Assembly: GCA_030454085.1 (NCBI GenBank)
Contig: JAKDJD010000002.1
Location: 1 to 64,000 of the forward strand
Direction: 5' to 3'
DNA length: 64,000 nucleotides
Source of the DNA: Kocuria sp.
GTDB lineage: Bacteria > Actinomycetota > Actinomycetes > Actinomycetales > Micrococcaceae
Below the pieces are notes generated by a model that was not told the origin of the DNA, ran no database searches, and saw only the letters and a list, made by a program, of their open reading frames with translations. Numbering within the stretch: position 1 is the first letter of the stretch; each line of letters begins with the position of its first letter. Made by a program: the position numbers and the translations under genes. Of the stretch, positions 18,771 through 28,075 are shown in pieces.

Positions 18771-19577
18771 CTAGCGGGCCTCGGTCGGCTCCACGCGGGG
18801 CGACTGCTCCAGATCCGTGAGCTTGCCTTCCAAGTAGGCCTTCAGATCGCGGCGGTACTTGGTCTCGAAACTGCGCAGGGTCTCGACGTCGGTCTCCAGA
18901 TTGGTCTTGGACTCCTCGAGGGAGGCGAGAATCTCGGAGCGCTTGGCCTCGGCCTCGCTCAGCATGGAATTGGCCGTGGTCTGGCCTTCTTCGATGAGGC
19001 GTGCCTTCTCGGACTCGCCCTGCGACACGTAATCGTCGTGCAGACGCTGGGCCATCGCGATCACGGCGGCGGCGGATGCCGCGGACTCGGTCGACTGGCC
19101 CTGGACGGTATTCTGTCCGGTGGCCCCGGCCGTCTGGACGCCGGCCGCGGAACCCGAGTTCTCGCCCGACACCGAGGAATCGGCCGGAGCTGACTCATCC
19201 TTCTCGGCCGCGGTCGGAACCTGCTCGTTGCTGGGGTGGATTTCGGAATCGAGGTTCTCCGGTTCGACGTCGGAGCTCGAGTCCGATTCGACGTTCAAGG
19301 CTGCCACGGAGGCGGCGTCGGCGCCCTGGGCCCCGGCCGAATCGGCGCTCTGCGAGCTCGAGGTGCTGTTCGCGCCATCGGCGGAGGCCCCACCGGCCGC
19401 GGGGTCGATCCCCGATTCCTCAAGCTTTCCGCGAAGCTCCTCGTTCTCCTTGTTCAGACGGCGGAGTTCGGCGACGACCTCGTCCAGGAAGAGATCGACC
19501 TCTTCCTGGTCGTACCCTTCGCGGAACTTCGTGGGTTGAAAGGTCTTGTTGATGACCTCTTCCGGAGTCAATGCCAT
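18771..19577 (-). CDS. divIVA: Polar growth/division protein DivIVA (Wag31)
   Basis: DivIVA forms coiled-coil assemblies at negatively curved membrane, at poles and septa, and in actinobacteria directs cell-wall growth. The protein has 268 residues. The N-terminal lipid-binding domain starts MALTPEEVINKTF and runs to about residue 65 with a first coiled coil. Residues ~70-165 are low-complexity and rich in Ser, Ala, Glu and Gly, and a second long coiled coil covers about 170-258. The start is ATG 19577 with AGAGGTG upstream; the frame is open further but the conserved N-terminus fixes it. It is downstream of yggT and sepF, the usual order. Ser/Thr kinases phosphorylate mycobacterial Wag31; no site can be assigned here. 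Confidence 0.96.
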   Translation of the reverse strand: MALTPEEVINKTFQPTKFREGYDQEEVDLFLDEVVAELRRLNKENEELRGKLEESGIDPAAGGASADGANSTSSSQSADSAGAQGADAASVAALNVESDSSSDVEPENLDSEIHPSNEQVPTAAEKDESAPADSSVSGENSGSAAGVQTAGATGQNTVQGQSTESAASAAAVIAMAQRLHDDYVSQGESEKARLIEEGQTTANSMLSEAEAKRSEILASLEESKTNLETDVETLRSFETKYRRDLKAYLEGKLTDLEQSPRVEPTEAR

Positions 19578-19809
19578 GAATAAACACCTCTTGTTTCGTC
19601 GATGCGGCGGCAGTCGCACCATAGGTCTGCGCGGGCAACCCTCGGTAGAGGATTCCCGCAAGTCTGTGTCTCCGAGCCCAGGGCTGATGTCGCGTGGCTC
19701 GTCCCTGCATCACATCTTAATGATTCACACGCGAGGCTATGAGAAATATCTGGGTATACGCTGAGCGCCGAATGCGGCGTCCGGTCCGGGCTCACGGCCC
19801 GGTAACCGT

Positions 19810-20112
19810 CTACATGAGCATGGAGCCCAGGGACGATCCGACGATGGCACGTACGATGCTCAACGCGATCAACAGGACCAGGAACCCCATATCCAGGGAA
19901 ACGGTCCCGATGCGCAACGGCGGAATCCACTTGCGCATGAGCCTCATCGGAGGATCAGTGACGGTATAGACGGACGAAGCGAACACCAGGGCGACACCCT
20001 TCGGACGCCAGAAACGCGCGAAGGTCTGCACCCAGTCCAGGATGAGCCTGAACATCAGCACCAGGAACGCCAAGTAGAGGACGAAGTCAATGATGGCCAG
20101 AGCCGAAATCAC
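19810..20112 (-). CDS. YggT family membrane protein
   Basis: This 100-residue protein has two hydrophobic segments, at about residues 3-25 and 70-96, with the conserved VTDPPMRLMRKWIPP stretch between them. YggT/YlmG proteins sit beside sepF in most actinobacteria and firmicutes and help division or membrane organisation in a way that is still unclear. The start is GTG with AAAGGTG upstream. It follows sepF by 45 bases and precedes divIVA by about 230 bases. Confidence 0.92.
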   Translation of the reverse strand: MISALAIIDFVLYLAFLVLMFRLILDWVQTFARFWRPKGVALVFASSVYTVTDPPMRLMRKWIPPLRIGTVSLDMGFLVLLIALSIVRAIVGSSLGSMLM

Positions 20113-20157
20113 CTGGTTGCACCTTTCTCACGCCGGACGGATCGATAATTATCGGCC

Positions 20158-20895
20158 TCAGCTCTGGTTGAAGAGCGAGTCGTCCGTGTCGGGAGCCGAC
20201 GACGAAACATCTTCCGAAGCGAGGACCTCAAGGTTCGCGGGGGTGAGCAGGAAGACCTGCTCCGTGACCCTCTCGATGCTTCCGTTCAGCGCGAACGTCA
20301 GACCGGACGAGAAATCGACCAGTCGCTTGGCCTCGGCCACATCCATGTCCGTGACGTTCATGATCACGGGGATGTTGTTCCGGAAAGATTCTCCGATCAC
20401 CTTCGCATCATTGTAGGAACGAGGATGAATGGTGGTGATACGTCGCAATTCGTTGTCGCTTTCGGTCTGTGCCGCGGCACGGTTGATCGGGGTCACGGGA
20501 GCGCGATAGTCATCGCGCACCTCGTCCCTGGCTTGTTCGGTGTCTCGACGAGCAGGAGCCGCGGAGCCCTCGGAGGACCGAACGGCTGGAGCCGCCTCAC
20601 GCACCCCCCGCTCAGGGGCGGGTCGACTCGCACCATTTCTCCGCTCCTCGGTTCTGGCGGCTTCCGACCGACGCGGTTCGGCCTCAGCCTCGGGTCGCGC
20701 CGAGACCGCGGTCGCGGCTTCCCCGGCTTCGGCCTCGCGCGGCGCTCGTTCCTCGTACTGGGCATACGGCTGTGCCGCAGTTTCGGGCTCGGCCCGGCGC
20801 TGTTGAGGCGCGGGTTGATGCGACGCGGGCTGGGCCTCGTACCCGTCGTCGGCGAGGCCAAGAAAGACCATCGCCTGGCGCAGTGTTCCGGCCAT
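20158..20895 (-). CDS. sepF: Cell division protein SepF
   Basis: SepF binds the C-terminal tail of FtsZ and anchors the Z ring to the membrane; in actinobacteria, which lack FtsA, it is the main anchor. The 245-residue protein has a short N-terminal amphipathic helix ([14 protein letters not shown]), then a long disordered Glu, Ala and Arg-rich linker to about residue 140, and the SepF domain at about 148-235 with [21 protein letters not shown]. The linker is longer than in Bacillus. GAGGAG lies five bases before the ATG. It is followed by yggT and divIVA and preceded by yggS. Confidence 0.96.
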   Translation of the reverse strand: MAGTLRQAMVFLGLADDGYEAQPASHQPAPQQRRAEPETAAQPYAQYEERAPREAEAGEAATAVSARPEAEAEPRRSEAARTEERRNGASRPAPERGVREAAPAVRSSEGSAAPARRDTEQARDEVRDDYRAPVTPINRAAAQTESDNELRRITTIHPRSYNDAKVIGESFRNNIPVIMNVTDMDVAEAKRLVDFSSGLTFALNGSIERVTEQVFLLTPANLEVLASEDVSSSAPDTDDSLFNQS

Positions 20896-21005
20896 GTGAA
20901 CTCCTCGAGAATTGTTCGTTGAGACGGGCGCTACCCGCCAATGGCTCCATTATTCCCACCGACTTGGGCAATTGCAGTCGGCAACACGCCTGATCCAGGG
21001 AATAC

Positions 21006-21824
21006 TCAGGTGTTGCTGGGACGTCGACCCATGATCGCGCTGCCCACGCGGACACTGGTCGACCCCCATCGTATCGCCTCGCGCATATCGTTGCTCATCC
21101 CCGCCGAAATCTTCCAGGCCTCGGGATGGCGGTGCCGCAATTGCACGCTGAGGTTCCACAGTTTCTCGAACGCCTGCCCCGGAGCCGTTCCGAGCGGGGC
21201 CACGGCCATCAGGCCGCCGACACGGAGACCGTCAGCCTCGGCAATGTGGTCCGCGATTCGCCAGATGTCCTCGGGGTCAGCTCCGCCACGGGCGCCTTGA
21301 GCGGCTTCTCCCGGCGTTGCTCCGGCGTCATCAAGACCGACCTGGATCAGGCATTCGAGTCCTCCGCTGGCTGCTGAGGCCGGCTCGGGCCCCTCTTCGG
21401 ACTCGTACCGGGCCACGGCGGACCGGTAGGCCTTGCCCAACGCACTGGCGAGTGAGGATCGATCGACCGAGTGGACCGCCGTCGCGTACTTGACCACGGA
21501 CTTGGCCTTGTTCGACTGCAGCTGGCCGATGTAGTTCCACGCGGGCGGGTCCCCCTCCGCGTAGCCGGCGAGCGCTGCCGCCTTGGCGGAGGCCTCCTGG
21601 TCGCGGTTCTCTCCGAAAACGCGCACCCCGGCGTCGTACAGGGCTGCGACGTCGGAGGCCGGGAAGAATTTCGTCACGGTCATCAACTCCACGCCACCAG
21701 AGGCTGGGCGGAGATCTCGGGGCGTCTCGGCCGCCCATTCGTCGATCTCCGCCCGGACGCGGGCGTGCGCTTCGGCGAGCTCTTTCGCCCGTTCGGGGGC
21801 GTAACTCAATTCACTCAAGGTCAT
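21006..21824 (-). CDS. PLP homeostasis protein, YggS/PROSC family
   Basis: This 272-residue protein is a single-domain alanine-racemase-fold protein that binds pyridoxal phosphate and helps keep vitamin B6 levels in balance; no reaction is known. The PLP lysine lies in ELMTVTKFFP (near residue 45), and the family signature GLMAVAPLG lies near residue 205. An insert of Ala and Glu near residue 150 makes it longer than E. coli YggS. The start is ATG 21824 with AAGGA upstream; the open frame extends much further but the extra part overlaps pgeF in another frame and is not coding. It lies between pgeF and sepF, its usual place in the division cluster. Confidence 0.92.
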   Translation of the reverse strand: MTLSELSYAPERAKELAEAHARVRAEIDEWAAETPRDLRPASGGVELMTVTKFFPASDVAALYDAGVRVFGENRDQEASAKAAALAGYAEGDPPAWNYIGQLQSNKAKSVVKYATAVHSVDRSSLASALGKAYRSAVARYESEEGPEPASAASGGLECLIQVGLDDAGATPGEAAQGARGGADPEDIWRIADHIAEADGLRVGGLMAVAPLGTAPGQAFEKLWNLSVQLRHRHPEAWKISAGMSNDMREAIRWGSTSVRVGSAIMGRRPSNT

Positions 21825-21867
21825 TGTCCTTCCTTGGCGGTCAAAGGGGCGACGTCCGAGAAGCGGC

Positions 21868-22662
21868 CTACCGCGCCGAGCCCTCGGACCGCCACACGAG
21901 ACCCGCAATTCGTCCTTGCCCTGGGGCGCGGCGGTGCGAGTAGAGATCCTGCGTCTCGTACGTGCACTCATCGTGCTCTCCCGGTTGCACCTCCACCCCC
22001 AGGTCCTGGAGCTGAATACGGGCCGCACGAGGCAGATCGAGAGCCGGCGTGTTCCAGCGCGTGGTCGAGGCGATCCCCGCATGCGTCCGGCTCGACGCAG
22101 CCACCATCTCTTCCGGAACCTCGTAGCAGTCGCCACAAATCGCAGGCCCTATCCATGCGCGGATCTCTCGGGCATCGTATGACTTCAGGGCATCGACGAC
22201 GTTCGGCAGGACCCCGTCCAGCAGGCCCTTGCGCCCCGCGTGGGCCACGGCGAACAGGTCCTCGCGCTCAGTGGCCAGGACCACCGGCAGGCAATCGGCC
22301 GTCATGATCGCAAGAGGTCGGCCCGTGGCCGTGACCGCAGCATCGGCGACAGGAGCGAATTCACGTTCCTCGTGCGGGCTCAACCCCGCCGGCACCACGG
22401 GCGCCTGATCGGCGTCGGCCACCCGTGTTCCGTGGACCTGCTCGAGGAAGAGCAGCGTTCCACCCTCAACCCCCATGGCCTGTTCGAGGAGGCGACGATT
22501 CTCCTGCGGATCGGAAGTTCCCGGTACATGCAGACCGAGGTTGCCAGCCCCCAGTCCGGTGAACCCGATGGACACGCCATGGGGCAGGTCCACGCGATGG
22601 CGGAGGACTTCCGATCTCGGGCGCGGAACCGCTCCGTCGAGAGAGGATGATTTGTCGGTCAT
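21868..22662 (-). CDS. pgeF: Peptidoglycan editing factor PgeF (multicopper-oxidase-like YfiH)
   Basis: This 264-residue protein belongs to the YfiH/PgeF (formerly laccase-domain) family. In E. coli the homologue prevents wrong incorporation of L-serine in peptidoglycan; others have purine nucleoside activity. The metal ligands are present: His in VHGTRV (near residue 78), Cys in TADCLP (near 124) and His in VAHAGRKG (near 141). The C-terminal DECTYETQDLYSHRR signature is intact. It follows ftsZ after a terminator and precedes yggS by 43 bases. Confidence 0.92.
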   Translation of the reverse strand: MTDKSSSLDGAVPRPRSEVLRHRVDLPHGVSIGFTGLGAGNLGLHVPGTSDPQENRRLLEQAMGVEGGTLLFLEQVHGTRVADADQAPVVPAGLSPHEEREFAPVADAAVTATGRPLAIMTADCLPVVLATEREDLFAVAHAGRKGLLDGVLPNVVDALKSYDAREIRAWIGPAICGDCYEVPEEMVAASSRTHAGIASTTRWNTPALDLPRAARIQLQDLGVEVQPGEHDECTYETQDLYSHRRAPGQGRIAGLVWRSEGSAR

Positions 22663-22708
22663 GGTTTCTCCTCGGCCCTGGGGTCGGTATCTGTCCGGGA
22701 CAGAAAGA

Positions 22709-22741
22709 ACGGGGCGGGACGATCATCTCGTCCCGCCCCGT
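22709..22741 (-). terminator. Terminator downstream of ftsZ
   Basis: A perfect 14-base-pair stem (22709-22722 with 22728-22741) has a 5-base loop. It begins 26 bases beyond the ftsZ stop. On the minus strand it is followed by only a few Ts, so read-through into pgeF is possible. Confidence 0.75.
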
Positions 22742-22767
22742 CGGCTTCACACGCGTCTCATTAAGGG

Positions 22768-24027
22768 TTACTTCAGGAAGTCGGGGACGTCCAGGGAATC
22801 CTTGCCGGACTTCTTGGACGACGAGGAGCTCTCTCCGTCGTTGCCCACGACCGGGGGCAGGTCCAGGTCGAAGCCGGCGTTGGCCGGAACATCCGAGTCG
22901 TCCTGCCACTGGGACCCTGACCCGCCGCCGAAGGAGTTGCTCGAGTAGGAGCCGCTGCCCCGCTGGGGGTTCTCGGCGACCTTGGCGGGCTGCGATGCAC
23001 CGCCGCCATAGGTCTGCTGGGTCTTCTGAGCCTGGTTCGCCGCCGCGTTGTTCTCGTTGCTGTTCGTCTCGGGGTTGAGCGAGTCGAAGCCCGCAGCGAT
23101 GACGGTGACACGGGCTTCGTCGCCCAGGGCGTCATCGATCACGGCGCCGAAGATGATGTTGGCATCCGGGTGGGCAACTTCCTGCACCAGGCGAGCGGCC
23201 TCGTTGATCTCGAACAGGCCGAGATCCGATCCGCCCTGAATCGACAGGAGCACACCGTGCGCGCCGTCGATCGAGGCCTCGAGCAACGGAGAAGCTATCG
23301 CCAACTCGGCCGCCTTGACGGCCCGATCCTCGCCCTGAGCGGAGCCGATACCCATCAGAGCGGACCCGGCCCCCTGCATCACGGACTTGACGTCCGCGAA
23401 GTCGAGGTTGATCAGACCGGGAGTCGTAATGAGATCCGTGATGCCTTGGACACCGGAGAGCAGAACCTGGTCTGCCGACTTGAATGCGTCAAGCATCGAC
23501 ACGTTGCGGTCGGAGATGGACAGGAGTCGATCGTTGGGGATCACGATGAGCGTGTCGACCTCGTCGCGCAGTGCTTCGATACCGGTCTCGGCCTGGTTGG
23601 ACCGACGACGCCCCTCGAAAGTGAACGGACGGGTCACGACGCCGATCGTCAACGCACCGAGCGACCGTGCTATGCGGGCAACAACGGGAGCACCGCCCGT
23701 ACCGGTTCCGCCGCCCTCGCCGGCCGTGACGAAGACCATGTCGGCCCCCTTGAGGACCTCCTCGATCTCTTCGTCGTGATCCTCGGCGGCCTGACGGCCG
23801 ACCTCCGGATTCGCACCCGCGCCGAGTCCGCGGGTCATCTCGCGCCCGACGTCGAGCTTGACGTCGGCATCCGACATCAGCAGTGCCTGGGCGTCGGTGT
23901 TGATCGCGATGAATTCGACACCGCGAAGACCGACCTCGATCATGCGGTTGACCGCATTGACGCCGCCGCCGCCGATGCCGACGACCTTGATGACGGCGAG
24001 GTAATTCTGGGGAGTTGTTACGTCCAT
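22768..24027 (-). CDS. ftsZ: Cell division GTPase FtsZ
   Basis: FtsZ is the tubulin-like GTPase that forms the Z ring. The 419-residue protein has the GTP-binding signature [10 protein letters not shown] near residue 106 and the T7 catalytic loop NLDFADV near residue 207. A low-complexity linker rich in Asn, Gln, Ser and Gly covers about 320-400, and the conserved tail DVPDFLK ends the protein, the site where SepF and FtsW bind. The ATG at 24027 has GAGGA six bases upstream; the longer open frame to 24108 lies in the promoter region. A 246-base AT-richer gap separates it from ftsQ, so it has its own promoters. In corynebacteria FtsR activates ftsZ, and an FtsR gene lies in this window. Confidence 0.98.
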   Translation of the reverse strand: MDVTTPQNYLAVIKVVGIGGGGVNAVNRMIEVGLRGVEFIAINTDAQALLMSDADVKLDVGREMTRGLGAGANPEVGRQAAEDHDEEIEEVLKGADMVFVTAGEGGGTGTGGAPVVARIARSLGALTIGVVTRPFTFEGRRRSNQAETGIEALRDEVDTLIVIPNDRLLSISDRNVSMLDAFKSADQVLLSGVQGITDLITTPGLINLDFADVKSVMQGAGSALMGIGSAQGEDRAVKAAELAIASPLLEASIDGAHGVLLSIQGGSDLGLFEINEAARLVQEVAHPDANIIFGAVIDDALGDEARVTVIAAGFDSLNPETNSNENNAAANQAQKTQQTYGGGASQPAKVAENPQRGSGSYSSNSFGGGSGSQWQDDSDVPANAGFDLDLPPVVGNDGESSSSSKKSGKDSLDVPDFLK

Positions 24028-24273
24028 GGGGATCCTCGTCTTAGCGTGTGAAGCCGAAACACATGATTCCGTAGCTTGAACCGTCACTTGAAGGTTGAGA
24101 TTCAACACTCGGCACCTGCGCCCAGCTTGTTCCTATACCAGGTCTACAGTACCAACCACCTGTTGCCGTGTCGTACCGATTTGCCGATTGGAGTCTAAGA
24201 ATTTCCGGCAAATATTGTGTCCTGACTCAGAAATTTAAACCTCTACTAGAACCTTCAGTTTGTGATTCCGCGA
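24028..24273 (-). promoter_or_regulatory. ftsZ promoter region
   Basis: This 246-base gap is visibly richer in A and T than its surroundings. On the minus strand a candidate promoter has ACGACA (24169-24174), 17 bases, and TACTGT (24146-24151). Other TAnnnT hexamers are TAGACT at 24192-24197 and several AT-rich patches at 24200-24245. Actinobacterial ftsZ genes often have several promoters here. No operator can be named with confidence. Confidence 0.4.
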
Positions 24274-25386
24274 CTATTTGGTGACCGGTCGGTCTGGGCT
24301 CGAGACATCGTAGACCGATGCACCGCCGCTGTCCTTCAGGCCCTGCACCAAGCTGTTCAGGACCTCGGCCTTGTAGTCGCTGTCTTCACCGGTGCCCCAC
24401 TTGACCTTCGACCCGTCCTTCATGTCCAGCTGAATGTTGTTGGATGACTCGGCGTCGACCTTGTTGAGCTGGTTGAGCAGGGACCGTGGCAGCGTCTGCA
24501 GGGCCTGCACCGCGGAATCGAAGGCGTCGCTCTTGACCGCATCCGGACCGCCGTCGAGCAACGGCACTCCGGCTTCCTCGACCGACTTCTTCGACCCGAT
24601 GGCGACGCCGTCCTTGTCGACCAGAATGTACTGGTCCCCGGACTTCACGACCGCCACGGGGGCCCGCTCGTGGATGGTCACCACGAGTTCGTGCGGCGGG
24701 TGCGCCTCGATGCTCACGTTCTGCACGGCGATGTCGTCACCGACCTTGTTCTCGACGTCCTTTGTCGTGACGCGTGTCAGAGGCTTGCCTTTGAGGGAGT
24801 CCAGAGACTTCTGGAGGGAGGCCTTGTCCGTCAGGTTGGCCCCCTCGATCGTGACCTTCTGTGTCGCGAGCAATGGCGAGAAGAAGACGATGCCGAAGAA
24901 CAGGACTGCGGCCACCACGAACACGCCCAGGCTCAGGAGGACTTTCCGTCGTCTGCTGCGCCAAGGCCTCCCCTGGGCATCTCCGTCCGAAGACGATGAG
25001 TCTGCACTGCTCCTCCCCACCCTGCGGCCACGATCGGCGCGGCGTCCGGGGAAGGCAACAATGTTGTCCTGATCCGATTTTTCGCCGGCAGTGCCTTCCT
25101 CGGGGTCGGGATGGGATGATCGATCGGCCCGAGTTTCCCGGCCGCCCTCTTCCCCCGATGCCTCGTGCCTCGTCAACGCGCCGGGCGTGGTTTCTGCGGT
25201 GTCCGGCGACTCGGCCTGGCCCGAATCTTCTACCGGCACCACACGGACCTTGGACGGATCGTTGACACGAACCGTCGCCGGTTCTCCGGACTCGGAGGAT
25301 GCTGATGTGCCTGCGGCCGGCTTCGTCTCGGTATCTTTCTTGCCCTGGTTGCTGCGGGGCAGACGCGGCCTGCGTGCCGGACTCAC
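24274..25386 (-). CDS. ftsQ: Cell division protein FtsQ
   Basis: FtsQ is the bitopic scaffold linking early and late division proteins. The 370-residue protein has a long polar cytoplasmic region (residues 1 to ~145, rich in Ser, Asp, Glu and Arg), one membrane segment at about 148-172, and a POTRA domain starting QKVTIEGANLTDKASL followed by the FtsQ beta domain. The N-terminal region is longer than in most bacteria but usual for actinobacteria. The GTG start overlaps the murC stop by four bases (GTGA). FtsB, its partner, is encoded elsewhere. Confidence 0.93.
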   Translation of the reverse strand: MSPARRPRLPRSNQGKKDTETKPAAGTSASSESGEPATVRVNDPSKVRVVPVEDSGQAESPDTAETTPGALTRHEASGEEGGRETRADRSSHPDPEEGTAGEKSDQDNIVAFPGRRADRGRRVGRSSADSSSSDGDAQGRPWRSRRRKVLLSLGVFVVAAVLFFGIVFFSPLLATQKVTIEGANLTDKASLQKSLDSLKGKPLTRVTTKDVENKVGDDIAVQNVSIEAHPPHELVVTIHERAPVAVVKSGDQYILVDKDGVAIGSKKSVEEAGVPLLDGGPDAVKSDAFDSAVQALQTLPRSLLNQLNKVDAESSNNIQLDMKDGSKVKWGTGEDSDYKAEVLNSLVQGLKDSGGASVYDVSSPDRPVTK

Positions 25387-26891
25387 GATTCATCCCGGGC
25401 CGTGGACGGCCCGCCTTCGGACAGTTCGTTGAGGATCTTGTCCCCGAACGTGGTCACGTCACCTGCCCCGATCGTCATCACGATGTCGCCCTCGGAGGCC
25501 GCGGAGGCCACACGTCCTGCGGCTTCGCCCGAGCTGGACGCGTACCTGACCTCAGTGTGACCGGACTCGGTGATGAGGCGACTCGTCACGCCCTCGATCG
25601 GCTCTTCTCGCGCCGGGAAGATATCGACCACGTACGCCCGGTCGGCAAGAGACAGGGCTTCGGCGAATTCGACCGCAAATTCTCGCGTGCGGGAGAACAG
25701 ATGAGGCTGGAAGACCGCGTACACGTTGTGCCCGCCCGACGCCGTCCGAGCGGCTTCGAGGGCCGCAGCGACCTCCGTCGGGTGATGCGCGTAGTCGTCG
25801 TAGACCCTGACTCCGCGGCGTTCGCCCTTGAACTCGAACCGGCGTGCCGATCCGGTGAACGCGGTCAGAGCCCTCGCGGCGTCGGCCGCGTCGAACCCCC
25901 CGATGAGAGCGCAGCACAGAGCTGCCGCGGCGTTCCTCAGATTGTGCTGGCCCGGGACCGATAGCTCCAGATCGGCCGTTCCGGTCAGATTCGTGCTGCC
26001 CGCTCGGAAGTCCCAGTCCACCCTGGCTGTGCTTCGGGTGCCTTCGCCGCTGATATCCGTGATACGGAGGTCGGCGCCCTCGTTTGTCCCGTAGGTGACC
26101 ACGGGACGGTTCTCAGCTCGTCGGGATTCGGCGAGCGCGCGGGAGCCGGCGTCATCCTCGCAGGCGACCAAGACGCCGTCGTCGGTCATGGTCTGCACAA
26201 ATCGATCGAATGCGGCCGTCACGGCCTCAGGGCTACCGTAGAAGTCCAGGTGGTCGGGTTCCACGTTGGTGACCACGGCGACCGAGGGGTTGTATTTGAC
26301 GAAAGAGCCGTCGGATTCATCGGCTTCGGCGACGAACCAGTTCTCGGGGCCCGTGGCGCCCAGCGCGGCATTCGTGCCGAGAACAGCGACCGTCGAACCC
26401 ACTGCAAAAGACGGACGGGCACCCAGACCATCAAGCATCACGGCAATCATCGAGCTCGTGGTCGTTTTCCCATGCGTGCCGGCGACGGCAATCGTCCTCG
26501 AATCCGCCATCGCCGATGCCAGAGCATCCGAACGGTGGATCACGCGAAGGCCCGCGGACCGCGCCGCGGCGAGCTCGGGGTTCGACTCCTTGATCGCGGT
26601 GGAGACGACCACGGTCTGCGCACCCTCGATATTGGCGGCGTCCTGCGGTACGAAGACGCGAGCGCCTTTGCCCTCGAGCACGTCCAGCGCCGCGTTGTGT
26701 TTCATGTCGGATCCACTGACGTCGAGGCCGCGAGAGACCAGCAGGTCCGCCACGGCGGACATGCCTGTCCCGCCCATCCCTATGAAGTGCACGCGTCCGA
26801 GGTCCTCGGGGCGAATGCGTTCAGGAAACGGTGGGTTCATGGATTCGGGCAGCAATCCCTGCTGCTCCCCCGATCTGTGCGATGAGCCCAT
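25383..26891 (-). CDS. murC: UDP-N-acetylmuramate-L-alanine ligase
   Basis: MurC adds L-alanine to UDP-MurNAc using ATP, the first peptide step of lipid II synthesis. The 502-residue protein has the N-terminal Rossmann motif FIGMGGTGMSA near residue 36, the ATP-binding loop AGTHGKTTTSSM near residue 140 and the Mur signature YDDYAHHPTEV near residue 363. The ATG at 26891 lies two bases after the murG stop; the open frame continues far upstream but within murG sequence. An N-terminal ~28-residue extension precedes the conserved part, so the ATG at 26840 is also possible. Confidence 0.96.
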   Translation of the reverse strand: MGSSHRSGEQQGLLPESMNPPFPERIRPEDLGRVHFIGMGGTGMSAVADLLVSRGLDVSGSDMKHNAALDVLEGKGARVFVPQDAANIEGAQTVVVSTAIKESNPELAAARSAGLRVIHRSDALASAMADSRTIAVAGTHGKTTTSSMIAVMLDGLGARPSFAVGSTVAVLGTNAALGATGPENWFVAEADESDGSFVKYNPSVAVVTNVEPDHLDFYGSPEAVTAAFDRFVQTMTDDGVLVACEDDAGSRALAESRRAENRPVVTYGTNEGADLRITDISGEGTRSTARVDWDFRAGSTNLTGTADLELSVPGQHNLRNAAAALCCALIGGFDAADAARALTAFTGSARRFEFKGERRGVRVYDDYAHHPTEVAAALEAARTASGGHNVYAVFQPHLFSRTREFAVEFAEALSLADRAYVVDIFPAREEPIEGVTSRLITESGHTEVRYASSSGEAAGRVASAASEGDIVMTIGAGDVTTFGDKILNELSEGGPSTARDES

Positions 26892-26893
26892 GG

Positions 26894-28009
26894 TCAGGCG
26901 CTCCCTTCGTGTCGCGCCGATTGTGCGATCAATCGGGCCATGTGCTGTGCAGCATCCCGAATACCGTGACGGTAACCGTTCGAGGACATCCGGTCCAAAC
27001 GCTCCTGGTCGGTCACCGTGGACAGCACGTTGTCGACGAACCATTCGGCCGTGAATTCTTTGTCCTCGACCATGAGGCCGGCCCCGGAATCGACCAGGTC
27101 CTTGGCGTTGAGGGATTGTTCGCCGTTGCCGATCGGCAGAGGCACGAAAACGGCAGGGCAACCGACTGCGGCGACCTCACTGACCGTCGCGGCTCCGGAA
27201 CGGGCCACCAGGAGATCGCATGCGGCGTAGACGTTCTCCATGCCGTCGATGTATTCGACCTGATGGTAGCCCGGGGCCTCGAGCGGTGCCCCGTCCGCGC
27301 CGAGAAGTTGTTTCCCCCGACCCGTGATGTGCAGCATCTGGACGCCGGATTCTTGCCACTCGGGCCTCTCGACGACGTCGGAGATCGTTCGGTTCATGTT
27401 CTGGGCACCCAGCGATCCGCCGGTGACAATGATGGTCGGCAAATCCTCCTGGAGCGAGAGGAGCTGGCGTGCCCCCGCGCGCTCGGCGGCCCGATCGCAA
27501 CCGGAGATCTGCGGACGCATGGGCATGCCCACGTGTTGTCCGTGAGGAATCGGTGTCCCTTCGAAGGCCGTGGCCACGACCGCCGCCCGACGCGCACCGA
27601 CCTTGTTGGCCAGACCTGGGCGCTGATTGGCCTCGTGGATCACGACTGGGATTTTCTCCTGGGCAGCCGCCAGATACATGGGCGTGCACACGTAACCGCC
27701 GACGCCGACCACGACGTCGGCCTCATTCCGGCGCAAGATCTCGCGGCCCTGGTTCACGGCGCGGCGCAACCTGACCGGAAGTTTGAGCAGATCCACCGTG
27801 GGCTTCCGCGGCATGGGAACTCGATCGACGAATTCGAGGTCATACCCGGCCTCCGGGACCAGCCGGGTTTCCATTCCCGACGCCGTCCCGACCGCGACGA
27901 TGCGGGATTCCGGCTCCATCTCCCTGACGGCGTTGGCGATGGCGAGCATCGGAGAGATATGCCCCGCGGTTCCGCCTCCCGCAACGACTACGGACAGTGG
28001 CTTGGTCAT
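26894..28009 (-). CDS. murG: UDP-GlcNAc:lipid I GlcNAc transferase MurG
   Basis: MurG is a GT28 glycosyltransferase on the inner face of the membrane that adds GlcNAc to lipid I to form lipid II. The 371-residue protein has the G-loop VVVAGGGTAGHISP at residues 7-20, the second glycine loop VTGGSLGAQ near residue 195 and the UDP-GlcNAc-binding segment SGAATVSEVAAVGCPAVFVPLP near residue 274. It is one of the tightly packed division genes, two bases before murC and 66 bases after ftsW. Confidence 0.97.
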   Translation of the reverse strand: MTKPLSVVVAGGGTAGHISPMLAIANAVREMEPESRIVAVGTASGMETRLVPEAGYDLEFVDRVPMPRKPTVDLLKLPVRLRRAVNQGREILRRNEADVVVGVGGYVCTPMYLAAAQEKIPVVIHEANQRPGLANKVGARRAAVVATAFEGTPIPHGQHVGMPMRPQISGCDRAAERAGARQLLSLQEDLPTIIVTGGSLGAQNMNRTISDVVERPEWQESGVQMLHITGRGKQLLGADGAPLEAPGYHQVEYIDGMENVYAACDLLVARSGAATVSEVAAVGCPAVFVPLPIGNGEQSLNAKDLVDSGAGLMVEDKEFTAEWFVDNVLSTVTDQERLDRMSSNGYRHGIRDAAQHMARLIAQSARHEGSA

Positions 28010-28075
28010 GGTCTCGTCTCTCCCAATGGTCTAATGGTCTGTCTGCCCCCTGAATCAGGGCCCTGCGAGCGGTCC

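Noticed and set aside
21824..22136. Longer reading of yggS into pgeF
   Set aside because: The extra ~100 residues lie in another frame over pgeF codons and are Arg-rich without family match.
23978..24108. Longer reading of ftsZ from 24108
   Set aside because: The extra 27 residues have no family support, and ATG 24027 has a good ribosome binding site and matches the usual FtsZ start.
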